DNA of 44,548 bases from Streptomyces bungoensis (GCF_001514215.1 NZ_KQ948860.1:150794-195341), one strand, 5' to 3'. Counted from the stretch's first letter, positions 26,082-34,587 are shown. A program made the numbers and translations. The notes: a model not told the origin generated them from the sequence alone.

Positions 26082-26885
26082 TCAGACCATCAGGTCGCCG
26101 CGGACCGTGAACCGGTCCAGCTCGGGGTCGGAGACGAGTATGGACCGCTGCAGCTCCTGCAGCTTCGGTGACGGCGTCACGCCCAGCTCCTCGACCAGGC
26201 ACGAGCGCAGCGTGGTGAACGCCTCCAGCGCCCGCCACTGCTGACCCGAGCGGTACAGCGCGACCATGTACTGGGCGCACATGTTCTCGTGCATCGGATG
26301 GCGTGCGGTGAGCACGGCCAGTTCGCTCAGCAGCGCGTGGTGCCGGCCCAGCGCGAGATCGGCCTCGATCCGCGCCTCGACCGCCATCAGCCGGCTCTCC
26401 TCCAGCCGGGTCACCTCCACGCTCAGCCGCATCCCGGTGTGCACGTCGACCAGGGCCCGGCCGCGCCATACCGCGAGCGCCGCCCGCAGCAGCCGGGACG
26501 CGGTCTCCCGGTCCCCCAGCCCCAGCGCCCGCCGCCCTGCCGCCGTCAGCCGCTCGAAGGCGTGGACGTCGACCTCCTCGGGCGTGATGTCGAGCAGGTA
26601 GCCGGCGTACCGGGTGGCCAGTACGTCCTTGGCGCTGCGCGGGCCGTTCGCGGGCAACGCGGCCGCGAGCCGCTTGCGCAGCTGCAGGATGTACGTCTGC
26701 AGCGTCGTCTGGGCGCTGCGCGGGGGCTCGGTGCCCCACAGCTCCTCCATCAGGGTGGACACGGGAACGACCTGACCGGCCTGCAGGGCAAGCAGGGCCA
26801 GTACCTGACGCGGCTTGCCCGCGGTCGGCGGCAGGGCGATCCCGTTCTCCGTCGCCTCGAAGGACCCCAGGATCTTGACGTCCAT
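26082..26885 (-). CDS. SARP-family transcriptional activator
   Basis: This 267-residue regulator has the two-domain SARP layout. Residues 1-100 form an OmpR-type winged-helix DNA-binding domain (KPRQVLALLAL, then AQTTLQTYILQLRKRL). Residues about 100-250 form the bacterial transcriptional activation domain (BTAD). Its length matches small pathway-specific SARPs such as DnrI and ActII-ORF4, with no ATPase extension. The ATG at 26885 is preferred to the in-frame ATG at 26903 because GGGAGGTG lies 7 nt upstream of it. SARPs activate from TCGAG-like direct repeats, and two matching sites lie before the first gene of the window and before the second FkbH gene. It is therefore the likely cluster activator. 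The 26886-27198 gap to the divergent FkbH gene holds one of these sites. Confidence 0.92.
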   Translation of the reverse strand: MDVKILGSFEATENGIALPPTAGKPRQVLALLALQAGQVVPVSTLMEELWGTEPPRSAQTTLQTYILQLRKRLAAALPANGPRSAKDVLATRYAGYLLDITPEEVDVHAFERLTAAGRRALGLGDRETASRLLRAALAVWRGRALVDVHTGMRLSVEVTRLEESRLMAVEARIEADLALGRHHALLSELAVLTARHPMHENMCAQYMVALYRSGQQWRALEAFTTLRSCLVEELGVTPSPKLQELQRSILVSDPELDRFTVRGDLMV

Positions 26886-27071
26886 GGCGGACACCTCCCC
26901 CATCTCGCTGGGTCGCTTTGACCCTTCTCATGGTTCGCCACGCCGGGGGGCCGGCGGCAGTGCGCGGATCACCGACCACCTGTGAATCCGCACCTGACCG
27001 AAGCGTGAAAAAACCATGCCCTCTCGACGGGGCCCGGGGGGCGGGGCCCGGCTCGTCCCCCCGACCGGCGG

Positions 27072-27114
27072 TGCAGAGCCGCACGAGCCGGGCTCAAGCG
27101 GGCCGTCCCAGGCT
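27072..27114 (+). promoter_or_regulatory. Candidate SARP-activated promoter of the second FkbH operon
   Basis: Heptamers TGCAGAG (27072-27078), ACGAGCC (27083-27089) and TCAAGCG (27094-27100) lie at an exact 11-bp period with 4-bp gaps. Eight bp further lies CAGGCT (27109-27114), a -10-like element almost identical to the CAGGGT found at the same spacing in the site at 25-67. The upstream heptamer matches less well. The shared geometry of the two sites is seen directly; SARP binding is inferred. A transcript starting here would have a leader of about 80 nt. Confidence 0.65.
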
Positions 27115-27198
27115 GGGCGCGGGTGGCGCGGGTTCACGACCCGCCGGCCGCGTGTACCGGGGCCCACCACCGATCACGGCGAACGTGAGGAGAAGGCA

Positions 27199-29121
27199 TT
27201 GACGACGGTATCCAGCCCGGCCACACCCGAAACCCATCCCTCCCCGCTCCAGGCGCTGCGCACCCTGCGCGCGGACGGCCGGCTCGCCGAGCGCTGGCCG
27301 GACGTCGCGCCGCTGCTCGCCGAACTCGCCTCCACCGGGGCCGAGACGGACCTCCGGCGGGCGGGCTCGGTGCTCTCGCAGGTCGACCGCGCGCAGGTCC
27401 TCGCGGCCCGGCCGGAGACGGAGACCGCGGTGGTCGCCGTCACCGGGCACTCCACGCTGGGGAGCCTGGGCGCGCCGCTGGCCGCCGAGTTCGGCCGGCA
27501 CGGGCTGCTCGTGGAGACCCGGCTGAGCGACTTCGACGCCTACCAGCGCGACCTGCGCGACACCGGCAGCCCGGTGTACGCGGCCGACGTCGATCTCGCC
27601 CTGTGCGTCCTGGACCCGCAGCTGCTCCTGGACGAGCTGGGCTCGCCCTGGCAGGCGGAGGACCTGGCGGACGCGGCCCGCCGCAAGCTCGCGGAGCTGG
27701 AGCGGCTCGCCGCCGGCTTCACCGAGCACTCCGGCGCGGCCCTCGTCCTCAACACCGTCCCGCTGCCCCGCGCGGTCACCCACCAGCTCGTCGACCACGA
27801 GTCACGGGCCCACGCGGGCGTGGCCTGGCGCGAGTTCAACAGCGGCCTGCTGCGGCTGGCGCTGGCCCATCCGCGTGTCCACGTGATCGACCTGGACCCG
27901 CTGGTGGCCGCCGGCACCCCGCTGAACGATCCGCGCATGGCGGCGTACGCCAAGGCCGCGCTCGGCGACGACCTGCTGGCCCGCTACGCCCGCGAGGTCG
28001 CCCACGTGGCGCGGATGCTGCGCGGCCGCACCAAGAAGGTCCTCGTCGTCGACGCCGACAACACCCTGTGGGACGGCGTCCTCGGTGACGACGGCCCGGA
28101 CGGCATCGCCGCCGCGACCACCTTCCGCGGTGAGGCGTTCGGCACCTTCCAGCGCCTGGTGCGCCAGCTCGGCTCCCAGGGCGTGCTGCTCGCCGTCAGC
28201 AGCAAGAACGACCACGACAACGTGGTGCAGGTGCTGCGCGAGCACCCCGACATGGTGCTGCGGGAGGCCGACTTCGCCCGGGTCAACGCCAACTGGCAGC
28301 CCAAGGACGCCAACCTCCAGGACATCGCGCGCAGGCTGAACCTGGGGGTGGACAGCTTCGTGTTCGTCGACGACTCGCCGTTCGAGTGCGGTCTGGTCGC
28401 CGGCAGCCTGCCCCAGGTCGCCGTGGTCCGGCTGGACGACGAGCCGGCCCTGCACGTCGAGAAGCTGCTCGCCGACGGCTGGTTCGACACCCCGCGCCTC
28501 ACCGCCGAGGACCGGGCCCGCGCCGCCCAGTACCGCACCGAGGCCGAACGCGCCGGCCTGCTGGAGAGCGCCGGCTCGCAGGAGGAGTACCTGAGCCGGC
28601 TGGGGGTCCGGGTCACCCTCGCGCCGGCCACCGCCGGCGACATCGACCGCGTGGCCCAACTGTCGCTGCGGACCAACCAGTTCAACCTGACGACGGTACG
28701 CCTGCAGGCCGCCGACGTGGCCGAGCGGCTGGCCGACGACAGCCACCTGGTCCTGGTGGTCCGCTCGGCCGACCGCTTCGGCGACAACGGCGTCGTCGGC
28801 GTCGTCTTCGCCCAGCGCGACGGCGAGGAGCTGCGGGTGGACAACATGCTGCTGTCCTGCCGGGTGTTCGCCCGGGGCATCGAGCAGACGGCCGTCGCCG
28901 CCCTGCTGGCCCACGCCCGGGCCACCGGCGCCACGCGGGTCACCGCGAGCTACCGGCCCACCAAGAAGAACAAGAACGTGCGGGAGTTCTGGCCCTCCCA
29001 GGGCTTCACCACCACGCACACCGCGGACGACGAAGTCCGCTTCCGGCACCACCTCGACGACCTCCCGGCCGTGCCGGACCACGTCCACCTCGACTCCGCC
29101 CTGGAAGGGTCCACGCGATGA
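27199..29121 (+). CDS. FkbH-type glyceryl-ACP synthase (HAD superfamily), copy 2
   Basis: This 640-residue FkbH family protein is colinear with copy 1 but clearly divergent from it. The HAD motif reads DADNTLWDG (Asp285, Asp287), followed by SSKNDHDN and FVDDSPFE. The C-terminal part has GDNG and SCRV with Cys554, the expected acyl-carrying cysteine. The start is TTG 27199, preceded by GAGGAGAAGG at good spacing; an in-frame ATG far upstream would run through the SARP-type promoter. It is coupled by ATGA to its own ACP. The family reaction is transfer of glycerate from 1,3-bisphosphoglycerate to an ACP; some members use other C3 acids. A second, separately promoted FkbH/ACP pair is unusual and suggests a distinct C3 unit or carrier. 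Confidence 0.9.
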   Translation: MTTVSSPATPETHPSPLQALRTLRADGRLAERWPDVAPLLAELASTGAETDLRRAGSVLSQVDRAQVLAARPETETAVVAVTGHSTLGSLGAPLAAEFGRHGLLVETRLSDFDAYQRDLRDTGSPVYAADVDLALCVLDPQLLLDELGSPWQAEDLADAARRKLAELERLAAGFTEHSGAALVLNTVPLPRAVTHQLVDHESRAHAGVAWREFNSGLLRLALAHPRVHVIDLDPLVAAGTPLNDPRMAAYAKAALGDDLLARYAREVAHVARMLRGRTKKVLVVDADNTLWDGVLGDDGPDGIAAATTFRGEAFGTFQRLVRQLGSQGVLLAVSSKNDHDNVVQVLREHPDMVLREADFARVNANWQPKDANLQDIARRLNLGVDSFVFVDDSPFECGLVAGSLPQVAVVRLDDEPALHVEKLLADGWFDTPRLTAEDRARAAQYRTEAERAGLLESAGSQEEYLSRLGVRVTLAPATAGDIDRVAQLSLRTNQFNLTTVRLQAADVAERLADDSHLVLVVRSADRFGDNGVVGVVFAQRDGEELRVDNMLLSCRVFARGIEQTAVAALLAHARATGATRVTASYRPTKKNKNVREFWPSQGFTTTHTADDEVRFRHHLDDLPAVPDHVHLDSALEGSTR

Positions 29122-29372
29122 CCGACACGACGAACGCCACCAAGATGACCAAAGAGGACTTCATCCACCTCGTGCGCGACGAGCTCGACCTGCCGCTCGG
29201 CATCGACGACCTCGAGGCCGACTTCGACCACGTCGTCAGCTGGGACTCGATGCACATGATCCGCCTCGTCGCCGCCGTCGAGCGGCAGACCGGCAACCGG
29301 GTCCCCGTCGGCAAGCTGCTCGCCGACCGCAGCCTGTCCGCCATCTACGAGCGCATCAGCGCCGCCGCCTGA
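29118..29372 (+). CDS. Freestanding acyl carrier protein, partner of FkbH copy 2
   Basis: This 84-residue carrier protein has its phosphopantetheine serine at Ser44 in SWDSMHMIRL. The motif resembles the ACP following FkbH copy 1 (DWDSVNALRV), including the Trp before Asp and the Arg seven residues on, so both belong to the FkbH-associated carrier type. The ATG overlaps the FkbH stop, which makes a one-to-one pairing likely. The MFS exporter begins 21 bp downstream. It is the third freestanding ACP in the cluster. Confidence 0.88.
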   Translation: MTDTTNATKMTKEDFIHLVRDELDLPLGIDDLEADFDHVVSWDSMHMIRLVAAVERQTGNRVPVGKLLADRSLSAIYERISAAA

Positions 29373-29393
29373 CTCACTGGAGGGTCACACACC

Positions 29394-30890
29394 ATGAGCA
29401 TCGACGCGCACGACATGGCGCGCACCGGGCCCGCACCGGCGCCCGCGTCCCCCACCCGGCAGGCCGCCGTCCCCACGGCCGTCAAGCGCGGACTGATCCT
29501 CTTCCTGGTCGCGAGCGCACAGCTGATGTGCGTGCTGGACGCCACGATCGCCAACGTGATGCTCCCCGAGCTGCGCGGCGACATCGGGCTGAGCACCGCG
29601 GGCCTGCAGTGGGTGATGAACATCTACGTCGTCCTCTTCGGCGGCCTGATGCTGCTCGGCGGCCGACTCACCGACGTGTTCGCCCGCCGCAACGTGCTGG
29701 CCGTGGGCCTCGTCCTGTTCGTGATCGGCTCGCTGCTCGCGGCCGCCGCGGACACCGGCGGTGTCCTGCTGACCGGCCGCGCCCTGCAGGGCATCGGCGC
29801 CGCCGGGCTGTCCCCGGCCGCCCTGTCCATCCTCGTCACGACCTACCCCGAGCCCGACCAGCGGGCCAAGGCACTCGGCATCTGGGGCACCGTCATGGGC
29901 ATCGGGGCCAGCCTCGGCACCCTGCTCGGCGGCGCCATCACCGAGATCGACTGGCGCCTGGCGTTCCTGATCAACGTGCCGATCGGCGCCGCGCTGCTCG
30001 CCGCGATCTTCGTGTGGATCCCGCGCAGCGCCCCGACCGGCCCGCGCCCGCCGGCCGACATCGCGGGCGGCCTCTTCGGCACCCTCGGACTGCTCTCCCT
30101 CGTCTTCGGCATCGTCAAGGCGGGCACCGACGGCTGGGACGACTCGATCGCCCTGGGCACCCTGGCCGCGGCGGTCGTCCTGCTCGTCGTCTTCGTCCGG
30201 GTGGAGAGCACGGCCAAGGCCCCGCTGCTGCCGCTGTCACTGCTGCGCCGCAAGTCCGTCGCCACCGGCACCACCGCCCAGCTGATCGCGGCCGGCCTGA
30301 TGCTGCCGTCCTTCTTCCTGCTGCCGCAGTACATGCAGATGGTGCTGCACTACAGCCCCCTGGAGGTGGGCTTCGCCTACATCCCGACCAGCCTGGCCAT
30401 GCTCGGCGTCTCCGGTGCCGTACCGAGCCTGATCGCCAAGTACGGTCCCCGGGTCCCGTACGTCACCGGCACCCTGATGCTGGCCGGCGTCCTGGTCCTC
30501 ATGACCAACGCCCCGTCGGACGCGAACTACTGGTCCGTCCTGCTGCCGGTCACGGCCCTGCTGGGCGTGGGCCTGGTGCTGTGCCTGATGACGATCCCGG
30601 TCGTCGGCACGCGGGACGCCACGGAGCGGGACGCGGGCACCACGTCCGCGGTCCTCAACGCCTCCACGGAGATCGGCGGCGCGCTGGCCCTGGCGGTCAC
30701 CGCGACGGTGGTCGGCTCGCACCTGGCCCACCTGACCGCGCACGGCACACCCACCGTCACCGCGCTCACCGAGTCCTTCCACCGCGGGTTCCTGGTCCTG
30801 TCCGTCTGGGTCGCCCTGAACCTGGCCATCGGCCTGTTCGCCTTCGACGGCCGCCCCGGGAAGGACCCGGTGACCGCCCCGCGGTCCTGA
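29394..30890 (+). CDS. MFS drug exporter, DHA2 (EmrB/QacA) type
   Basis: This 498-residue proton-driven exporter is likely to have 14 membrane segments. The helix 1 motif LDATIANVMLPE and the helix 2-3 loop GGRLTDVFARRN are the standard DHA2 signatures, followed by a typical GIGAAGLSPAALSIL helix. GGAGGG lies 9 nt before the ATG. It follows the second FkbH/ACP pair in the same operon, so it probably exports the cluster product and gives self-resistance. Which molecule it carries cannot be told from sequence. Confidence 0.93.
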   Translation: MSIDAHDMARTGPAPAPASPTRQAAVPTAVKRGLILFLVASAQLMCVLDATIANVMLPELRGDIGLSTAGLQWVMNIYVVLFGGLMLLGGRLTDVFARRNVLAVGLVLFVIGSLLAAAADTGGVLLTGRALQGIGAAGLSPAALSILVTTYPEPDQRAKALGIWGTVMGIGASLGTLLGGAITEIDWRLAFLINVPIGAALLAAIFVWIPRSAPTGPRPPADIAGGLFGTLGLLSLVFGIVKAGTDGWDDSIALGTLAAAVVLLVVFVRVESTAKAPLLPLSLLRRKSVATGTTAQLIAAGLMLPSFFLLPQYMQMVLHYSPLEVGFAYIPTSLAMLGVSGAVPSLIAKYGPRVPYVTGTLMLAGVLVLMTNAPSDANYWSVLLPVTALLGVGLVLCLMTIPVVGTRDATERDAGTTSAVLNASTEIGGALALAVTATVVGSHLAHLTAHGTPTVTALTESFHRGFLVLSVWVALNLAIGLFAFDGRPGKDPVTAPRS

Positions 30891-30897
30891 CCCCGAG

Positions 30898-30959
30898 CCC
30901 CCGGACGGCCCGGAAGCGCTCCCGCACCGAAGGGGACCGCGACCGGGTCCGTCCGGGGG
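30898..30959 (+). terminator. Long inverted repeat after the exporter gene
   Basis: CCCCCGGACGG (30898-30908) pairs perfectly with CCGTCCGGGGG (30949-30959). Inside it, CCCGG pairs with CCGGG past a one-base bulge, giving a stem of about 16 bp. It starts 8 bp after the exporter stop and ends 36 bp before the next start. A terminator of operon C is the simplest reading. The rest of the gap holds only GGGAGG, a likely ribosome site for the next gene. Confidence 0.6.
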
Positions 30960-30995
30960 GTCCCATCCCTCGCACCGGCCCTGGGAGGCAGGCAG

Positions 30996-31973
30996 ATGAT
31001 CCAGCAGCGCACCAGGTCGGCCGCGACGGCCCCCGCTCCCGTTCCGTCCCTCGCCCTCGCATCCGCGTCACCCGGCACTCCCGTCGCCCTGCTGCTCGGT
31101 GCCTCGGGGGCGTCCGGCGGCCCCGACGACGCGGCGGCCGTGTCCGCGCTGCTGGAGGCGTGGGCCTGCGGAGTCGCCACCCACGTCGTCGACCGGGCGT
31201 CCCTGCTCGCCGCCCGCGGCAGCGAGACGGCGGCCCTGGCCGACGCCTCCTCCGGCCTCGACGTCACCCGTCCCGACCTCTGCGTCGCCTGGGCCCGCGG
31301 CCAGGTCGCCCAGGGCCGGCGCTTCGACATCGTGCTCGGCCTGCGCCCCGAGACCCAGCCGGCCGCCGCCGAGACGGCCGCCGCCCTGGGCCTGCGCGGC
31401 AACCGCCCCGACGTCGTCCGCACCGTCCTCGACGCCGGCACCTGCCGGGCGGCGCTGGCGGCGGAGGGCTTCCTGCTGGACACCGAGCCGCCCGCGGCCG
31501 GGGGCCTGGCCGCCGTGGGCGTCTTCGCCGCAGGCCGCCCGCACATCGCCCTCGTCGCCGCCCTGCCCGCCGACGGCGGCGCCGTCCGCACGGCCGGGCT
31601 GACCCGGAGCGAGTGGGCCGCGGTCACCGGCCGGGCCTGCTCCGCCGTCCACCGGCTGGGCCTGGAGTTCGGCGTCTTCCGCGTGGACCTGCGCCTCACC
31701 GGCCGGGGCGTGGTCCTCGGCTCCGTGCGCACCACCCTCGGCCACGACGGAGTGTCCGCGCTGCTGCGGACCGCCGTGCCCTGGCTGGAGCCCTACGGCG
31801 CCGTGTACGACGACGCCCTCGACCGCACCGGCCCGCTGCCGGTCCTCCCCGTCAACCGCCCGGCCGCACCCGGGCCCGGGTCCGCGGCCGTCCCCGCCCC
31901 ACCGCTCCTCCGGCTCGCCGGCGACCCGGACGACGCCGCCGACGAGCCCCACCTGTGGCGCGGGATCGACTGA
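30996..31973 (+). CDS. Degenerate, shortened ATP-grasp-like protein
   Basis: This 325-residue protein gives no confident enzyme assignment. Two parts resemble ATP-grasp carboxylate ligases. The segment FDIVLGLRPETQ with AAALGLRGN and DAGTCRAAL matches the conserved region before the ATP-binding Lys, but the usual Asp-Lys reads Asp-Ala. Near the C terminus, FGVFRVDLRLTGRG matches the segment leading to the Mg-binding E-x-N, but the acidic and Asn residues are replaced by GSVRTTLG. Most of the central ATP-binding subdomain is missing between them. It may be a non-catalytic relative or a binding protein. The first 30 residues and the last 45 are low-complexity. It follows the exporter and may mark the cluster edge. 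Resemblance is judged by eye. Confidence 0.5.
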   Translation: MIQQRTRSAATAPAPVPSLALASASPGTPVALLLGASGASGGPDDAAAVSALLEAWACGVATHVVDRASLLAARGSETAALADASSGLDVTRPDLCVAWARGQVAQGRRFDIVLGLRPETQPAAAETAAALGLRGNRPDVVRTVLDAGTCRAALAAEGFLLDTEPPAAGGLAAVGVFAAGRPHIALVAALPADGGAVRTAGLTRSEWAAVTGRACSAVHRLGLEFGVFRVDLRLTGRGVVLGSVRTTLGHDGVSALLRTAVPWLEPYGAVYDDALDRTGPLPVLPVNRPAAPGPGSAAVPAPPLLRLAGDPDDAADEPHLWRGID

Positions 31974-31978
31974 GGTGG

Positions 31979-32005
31979 CACCGGCCGACGTGACACCGGC
32001 CGACG
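31979..32005. repeat. Tandem 12-bp repeat between convergent genes
   Basis: CACCGGCCGACG occurs at 31979-31990 and again at 31994-32005, a 15-bp period, in the 42-bp gap between the ATP-grasp-like gene and the leftward response regulator. It offers no strong hairpin. It could be a simple duplication. Confidence 0.4.
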
Positions 32006-32015
32006 CGCGCGGCGC

Positions 32016-32630
32016 TCAGAGCCAGCCCTTCTCCCGCGCGATCCGCACCGCCTCCGCCCGGTTGCGCACCGCGAGCTTCTGGATGGCCGTGGAGAGGTAG
32101 TTGCGGACCGTGCCCTGGGACAGGTGCAGGGCCGCGGCCAGTTCGGCGTTGGTGGAGCCGTCGGCCGCCGCGCGGAGCACCTCGCGCTCGCGGTCGGTGA
32201 GCGGGTTCGCGCCCTCCGCCAGGGCCGCGGCGGCGAGCGTGGGGTCGATGACCCGCTCGCCGGAGAGCACCTTGCGCACGGCGTCGGCGAGCTGGGCGGC
32301 CGGCGCGTCCTTGACCAGGAAGGCGTCGGCGCCGGCCTCCATCGCGCTGCGCAGGTAGCCGGGGCGGCCGAAGGTGGTGAGGACGACGAGCTTGACCTCG
32401 GGGTACTTCCGGTGGACCTGGGCCGCCGCCTCGATGCCGGTGCAGCCGGGCATCTCTATGTCGAGCAGTGCCACGTCCACGCCGTGCGCGCCGACGGCCG
32501 CCAGCACCTCGTCCCCGCGGGCGACCTGGGCGACCACCTCGATGTCGTCCTCGAGGCCGAGCAGGGCGGCCAGCGCCTCGCGGACCATGGACTGGTCCTC
32601 GGCGAGGAGGACCTTGATCGGGCTCGTCAT
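32016..32630 (-). CDS. NarL/LuxR-family response regulator
   Basis: This 204-residue two-component regulator has an N-terminal receiver domain (residues 5-120) with acidic pocket ED (11-12). The phosphorylation site is Asp57 in ALLDIEMPG, and the conserved Lys lies in FLVKDAP. A LuxR-type helix-turn-helix follows (about 138-200), containing LTDREREVLRAAADG and the recognition-helix region LHLSQGTVRNYLS. The ATG at 32630 overlaps the stop of the sensor kinase gene as ATGA; longer in-frame readings lie inside the kinase. It is the last gene of a four-gene leftward operon with an ABC exporter, which it probably regulates. Confidence 0.95.
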   Translation of the reverse strand: MTSPIKVLLAEDQSMVREALAALLGLEDDIEVVAQVARGDEVLAAVGAHGVDVALLDIEMPGCTGIEAAAQVHRKYPEVKLVVLTTFGRPGYLRSAMEAGADAFLVKDAPAAQLADAVRKVLSGERVIDPTLAAAALAEGANPLTDREREVLRAAADGSTNAELAAALHLSQGTVRNYLSTAIQKLAVRNRAEAVRIAREKGWL

Positions 32631-33850
32631 GCCCCGGATCCTACGTCCGCCCCGCGGGACTCCGGCACCCGGGCGACCAGCCGGAACCCGTGCCTGACCC
32701 GGCCGGCCTCGAGTGCTCCGCCGGCCTTCTCCAGGCGCTCGGTCAGCCCGGCGAGCCCGTTCCCCGGACCGGCCCCGGAGCCGCCCGACCCGTTGTCCTC
32801 GACGCAGAGTTCGAGCATCGGGCCGTCCAGCGTCTGCCGCCGCAGCAGCTGGATGACGCACCGGTCGGCGCCGCTGTGCCGGACGACGTTGGTGACCGCC
32901 TCGCGCAGCGCCCAGGCGAGGGCGGCCTCGGCCTCCTCGGGCAGGCCGGCGAGATCGGCCTCGGCGGGCACCTCGGCGACGACCCCGGCGGCGGTCAGCG
33001 CGACCTGGCTGCCGGCGAGCTCGACGCTGAGACGGGGGCGGCGGTAGCCGGTGACGGCCTCGCGGACGTCGACCAGGGCCTGCCGGCTGACCCGTTCGAT
33101 GTCGGCGACCTGCTGGGCCGCCTCGTCGGGCCGGCCGGGCAGCATCCGCCCGGCCAGCTCGCTCTTCAGCGTGATCAGGGACAGCGAGTGGCCGAGCAGG
33201 TCGTGCAGGTCACGGGCCAGCCGCAGCCGCTCCTCGTTGGCGGCGAGCTGAGCGACGGTGGCCCGGGCCTTGCGCAGCTCCACGGTCGTCCGCACCAGCT
33301 GCCCGACGCCGACCATCGCGAACCCGATGAGCACCACCAGGAAGATCAGACCGCGTGCCTCGTGCTCGCTGCCGTGCAGCCCGACGAGGTACATCACGAC
33401 GGCCGTCCCGGGGATGGCCCAGTAGGCGGCGCGCACCGGCAGGGTGGCCCCGCAGGCCACCGAGACGTAGACGAACAGTCCGAGCCAGTCGCCGCCGAAG
33501 GCGTACGTCAGCACGGGCGCGAGGACGCCGAGCACCACGAGCAGCGCCGCGACGGTGTGTCCCGGGTACGGCCGGCCCATGTTGCGGAAGACCAGACTCA
33601 GGTACACCCCGACGAAGGCGGTGAGGCCGAGCCAGCCGGCCACGGTGGCGCGGGTGCTGTGATCGCCGCTGAGCAGGTCGCCAACCGGCGAGCTGAGGAA
33701 GACCAGCCAGACGCCGATCCACAGCACCTTGACCTTCAGCTCGCGCCGGTTGCTCGGCGAGCGGCCCATGGGCGGCAGGGCGCCGGGCCGTCGGCCCGCC
33801 GCCGGGTCTTCCGTCTGGTCCCGCGTCCCGTCTTCCGTCATCGTGCTCAC
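32627..33850 (-). CDS. Sensor histidine kinase (HisKA_3, DesK-like)
   Basis: This 407-residue membrane kinase starts at a GTG overlapping the permease stop (GTGA); an internal ATG at 33841 is an alternative. About six hydrophobic segments lie between residues 40 and 188. A coiled region leads to the dimerisation helix ARDLHDLLGHSLSL with phospho-acceptor His216. The ATPase part has the N box EAVTNVVRHSGA and the short G box DNGSGG then GNGLAGL, as in NarX/DesK-type kinases. It should phosphorylate the response regulator encoded next. With its ABC exporter neighbours this resembles membrane-stress or antibiotic-sensing modules; the signal is unknown. Confidence 0.93.
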   Translation of the reverse strand: MSTMTEDGTRDQTEDPAAGRRPGALPPMGRSPSNRRELKVKVLWIGVWLVFLSSPVGDLLSGDHSTRATVAGWLGLTAFVGVYLSLVFRNMGRPYPGHTVAALLVVLGVLAPVLTYAFGGDWLGLFVYVSVACGATLPVRAAYWAIPGTAVVMYLVGLHGSEHEARGLIFLVVLIGFAMVGVGQLVRTTVELRKARATVAQLAANEERLRLARDLHDLLGHSLSLITLKSELAGRMLPGRPDEAAQQVADIERVSRQALVDVREAVTGYRRPRLSVELAGSQVALTAAGVVAEVPAEADLAGLPEEAEAALAWALREAVTNVVRHSGADRCVIQLLRRQTLDGPMLELCVEDNGSGGSGAGPGNGLAGLTERLEKAGGALEAGRVRHGFRLVARVPESRGADVGSGA

Positions 33851-34587
33851 GCCTTCAGCGTGTCCTTCCGGTACAGCCAGGCCGCGCCGCCCGCGAACAG
33901 GACGAAGAAGGCGGCGAGGACGGCGACGTCCTGGGCGTGGGGCGCCTGGCTCTGCTCGATGGACCGTCCCAGGGCAGCGTACGCGTGCGTGGGCAGCCAC
34001 TTGGCGATGTCCTGCAACCAGGTGGGGAAGGTGGTGGTCGGCATCCACAGGCCACCGAGGATCGACAGGCCGAAGTACGTGATCATGGTGATCGGGCGGA
34101 CCGCGTCGCCGGAGGCGAGGTAGCCGAGGGCGACGCCGAGCGCGGCGAAGACGAGGCTGCCGGCCCAGATCGCGCCGGTGAGAGCGAGCCACTGCCAGGC
34201 GTCCAGGCGTACGTCCTCCACGGCCGCGGCGACCAGGAAGACCACCACGATGGACGGCAGGCTGACCACGGCGGCGCTCGCGGTCTTGGCGAGCACGTAG
34301 CCGCGCCCGGGCAGCGGGGTCAGCCGCAGCTGCCGCACCCAGCCGCCCTCCCGTTCCTTGGCGATCCGCTCGCTGTTGCCCATCAGGACGGCCGTCAGCG
34401 CGCCGAAGGAGGCCATGGACACCATCATGTACGTCGCCAGGGTCAGCCCGGTGCCCTCCACCTTGGTTCGCGAGTCGCCCTGGTTGGCGACCAGCAGGAA
34501 GATCACCGAGGGGTAGATCACCGAGAAGAACAGGAACTTGCGGTTGCGCAGGGCGCGGGCGAGTTCGAGCTTGATCAGGCTGGTCAT
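33847..34587 (-). CDS. ABC-2 type exporter permease
   Basis: This 246-residue integral membrane protein has about six hydrophobic helices. The N-terminal helix follows the cytoplasmic RALRNRKFLFF segment typical of ABC-2 permeases, and the loop SERIAKEREGGWVRQLRLTP is the cytoplasmic coupling region of the family. Its start overlaps the ATPase stop and its stop overlaps the kinase start, so all four genes should be co-translated. It forms the channel of the exporter with the adjacent ATPase. The substrate is not predictable; a drug, peptide or lipid is usual for this group. Confidence 0.92.
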   Translation of the reverse strand: MTSLIKLELARALRNRKFLFFSVIYPSVIFLLVANQGDSRTKVEGTGLTLATYMMVSMASFGALTAVLMGNSERIAKEREGGWVRQLRLTPLPGRGYVLAKTASAAVVSLPSIVVVFLVAAAVEDVRLDAWQWLALTGAIWAGSLVFAALGVALGYLASGDAVRPITMITYFGLSILGGLWMPTTTFPTWLQDIAKWLPTHAYAALGRSIEQSQAPHAQDVAVLAAFFVLFAGGAAWLYRKDTLKA

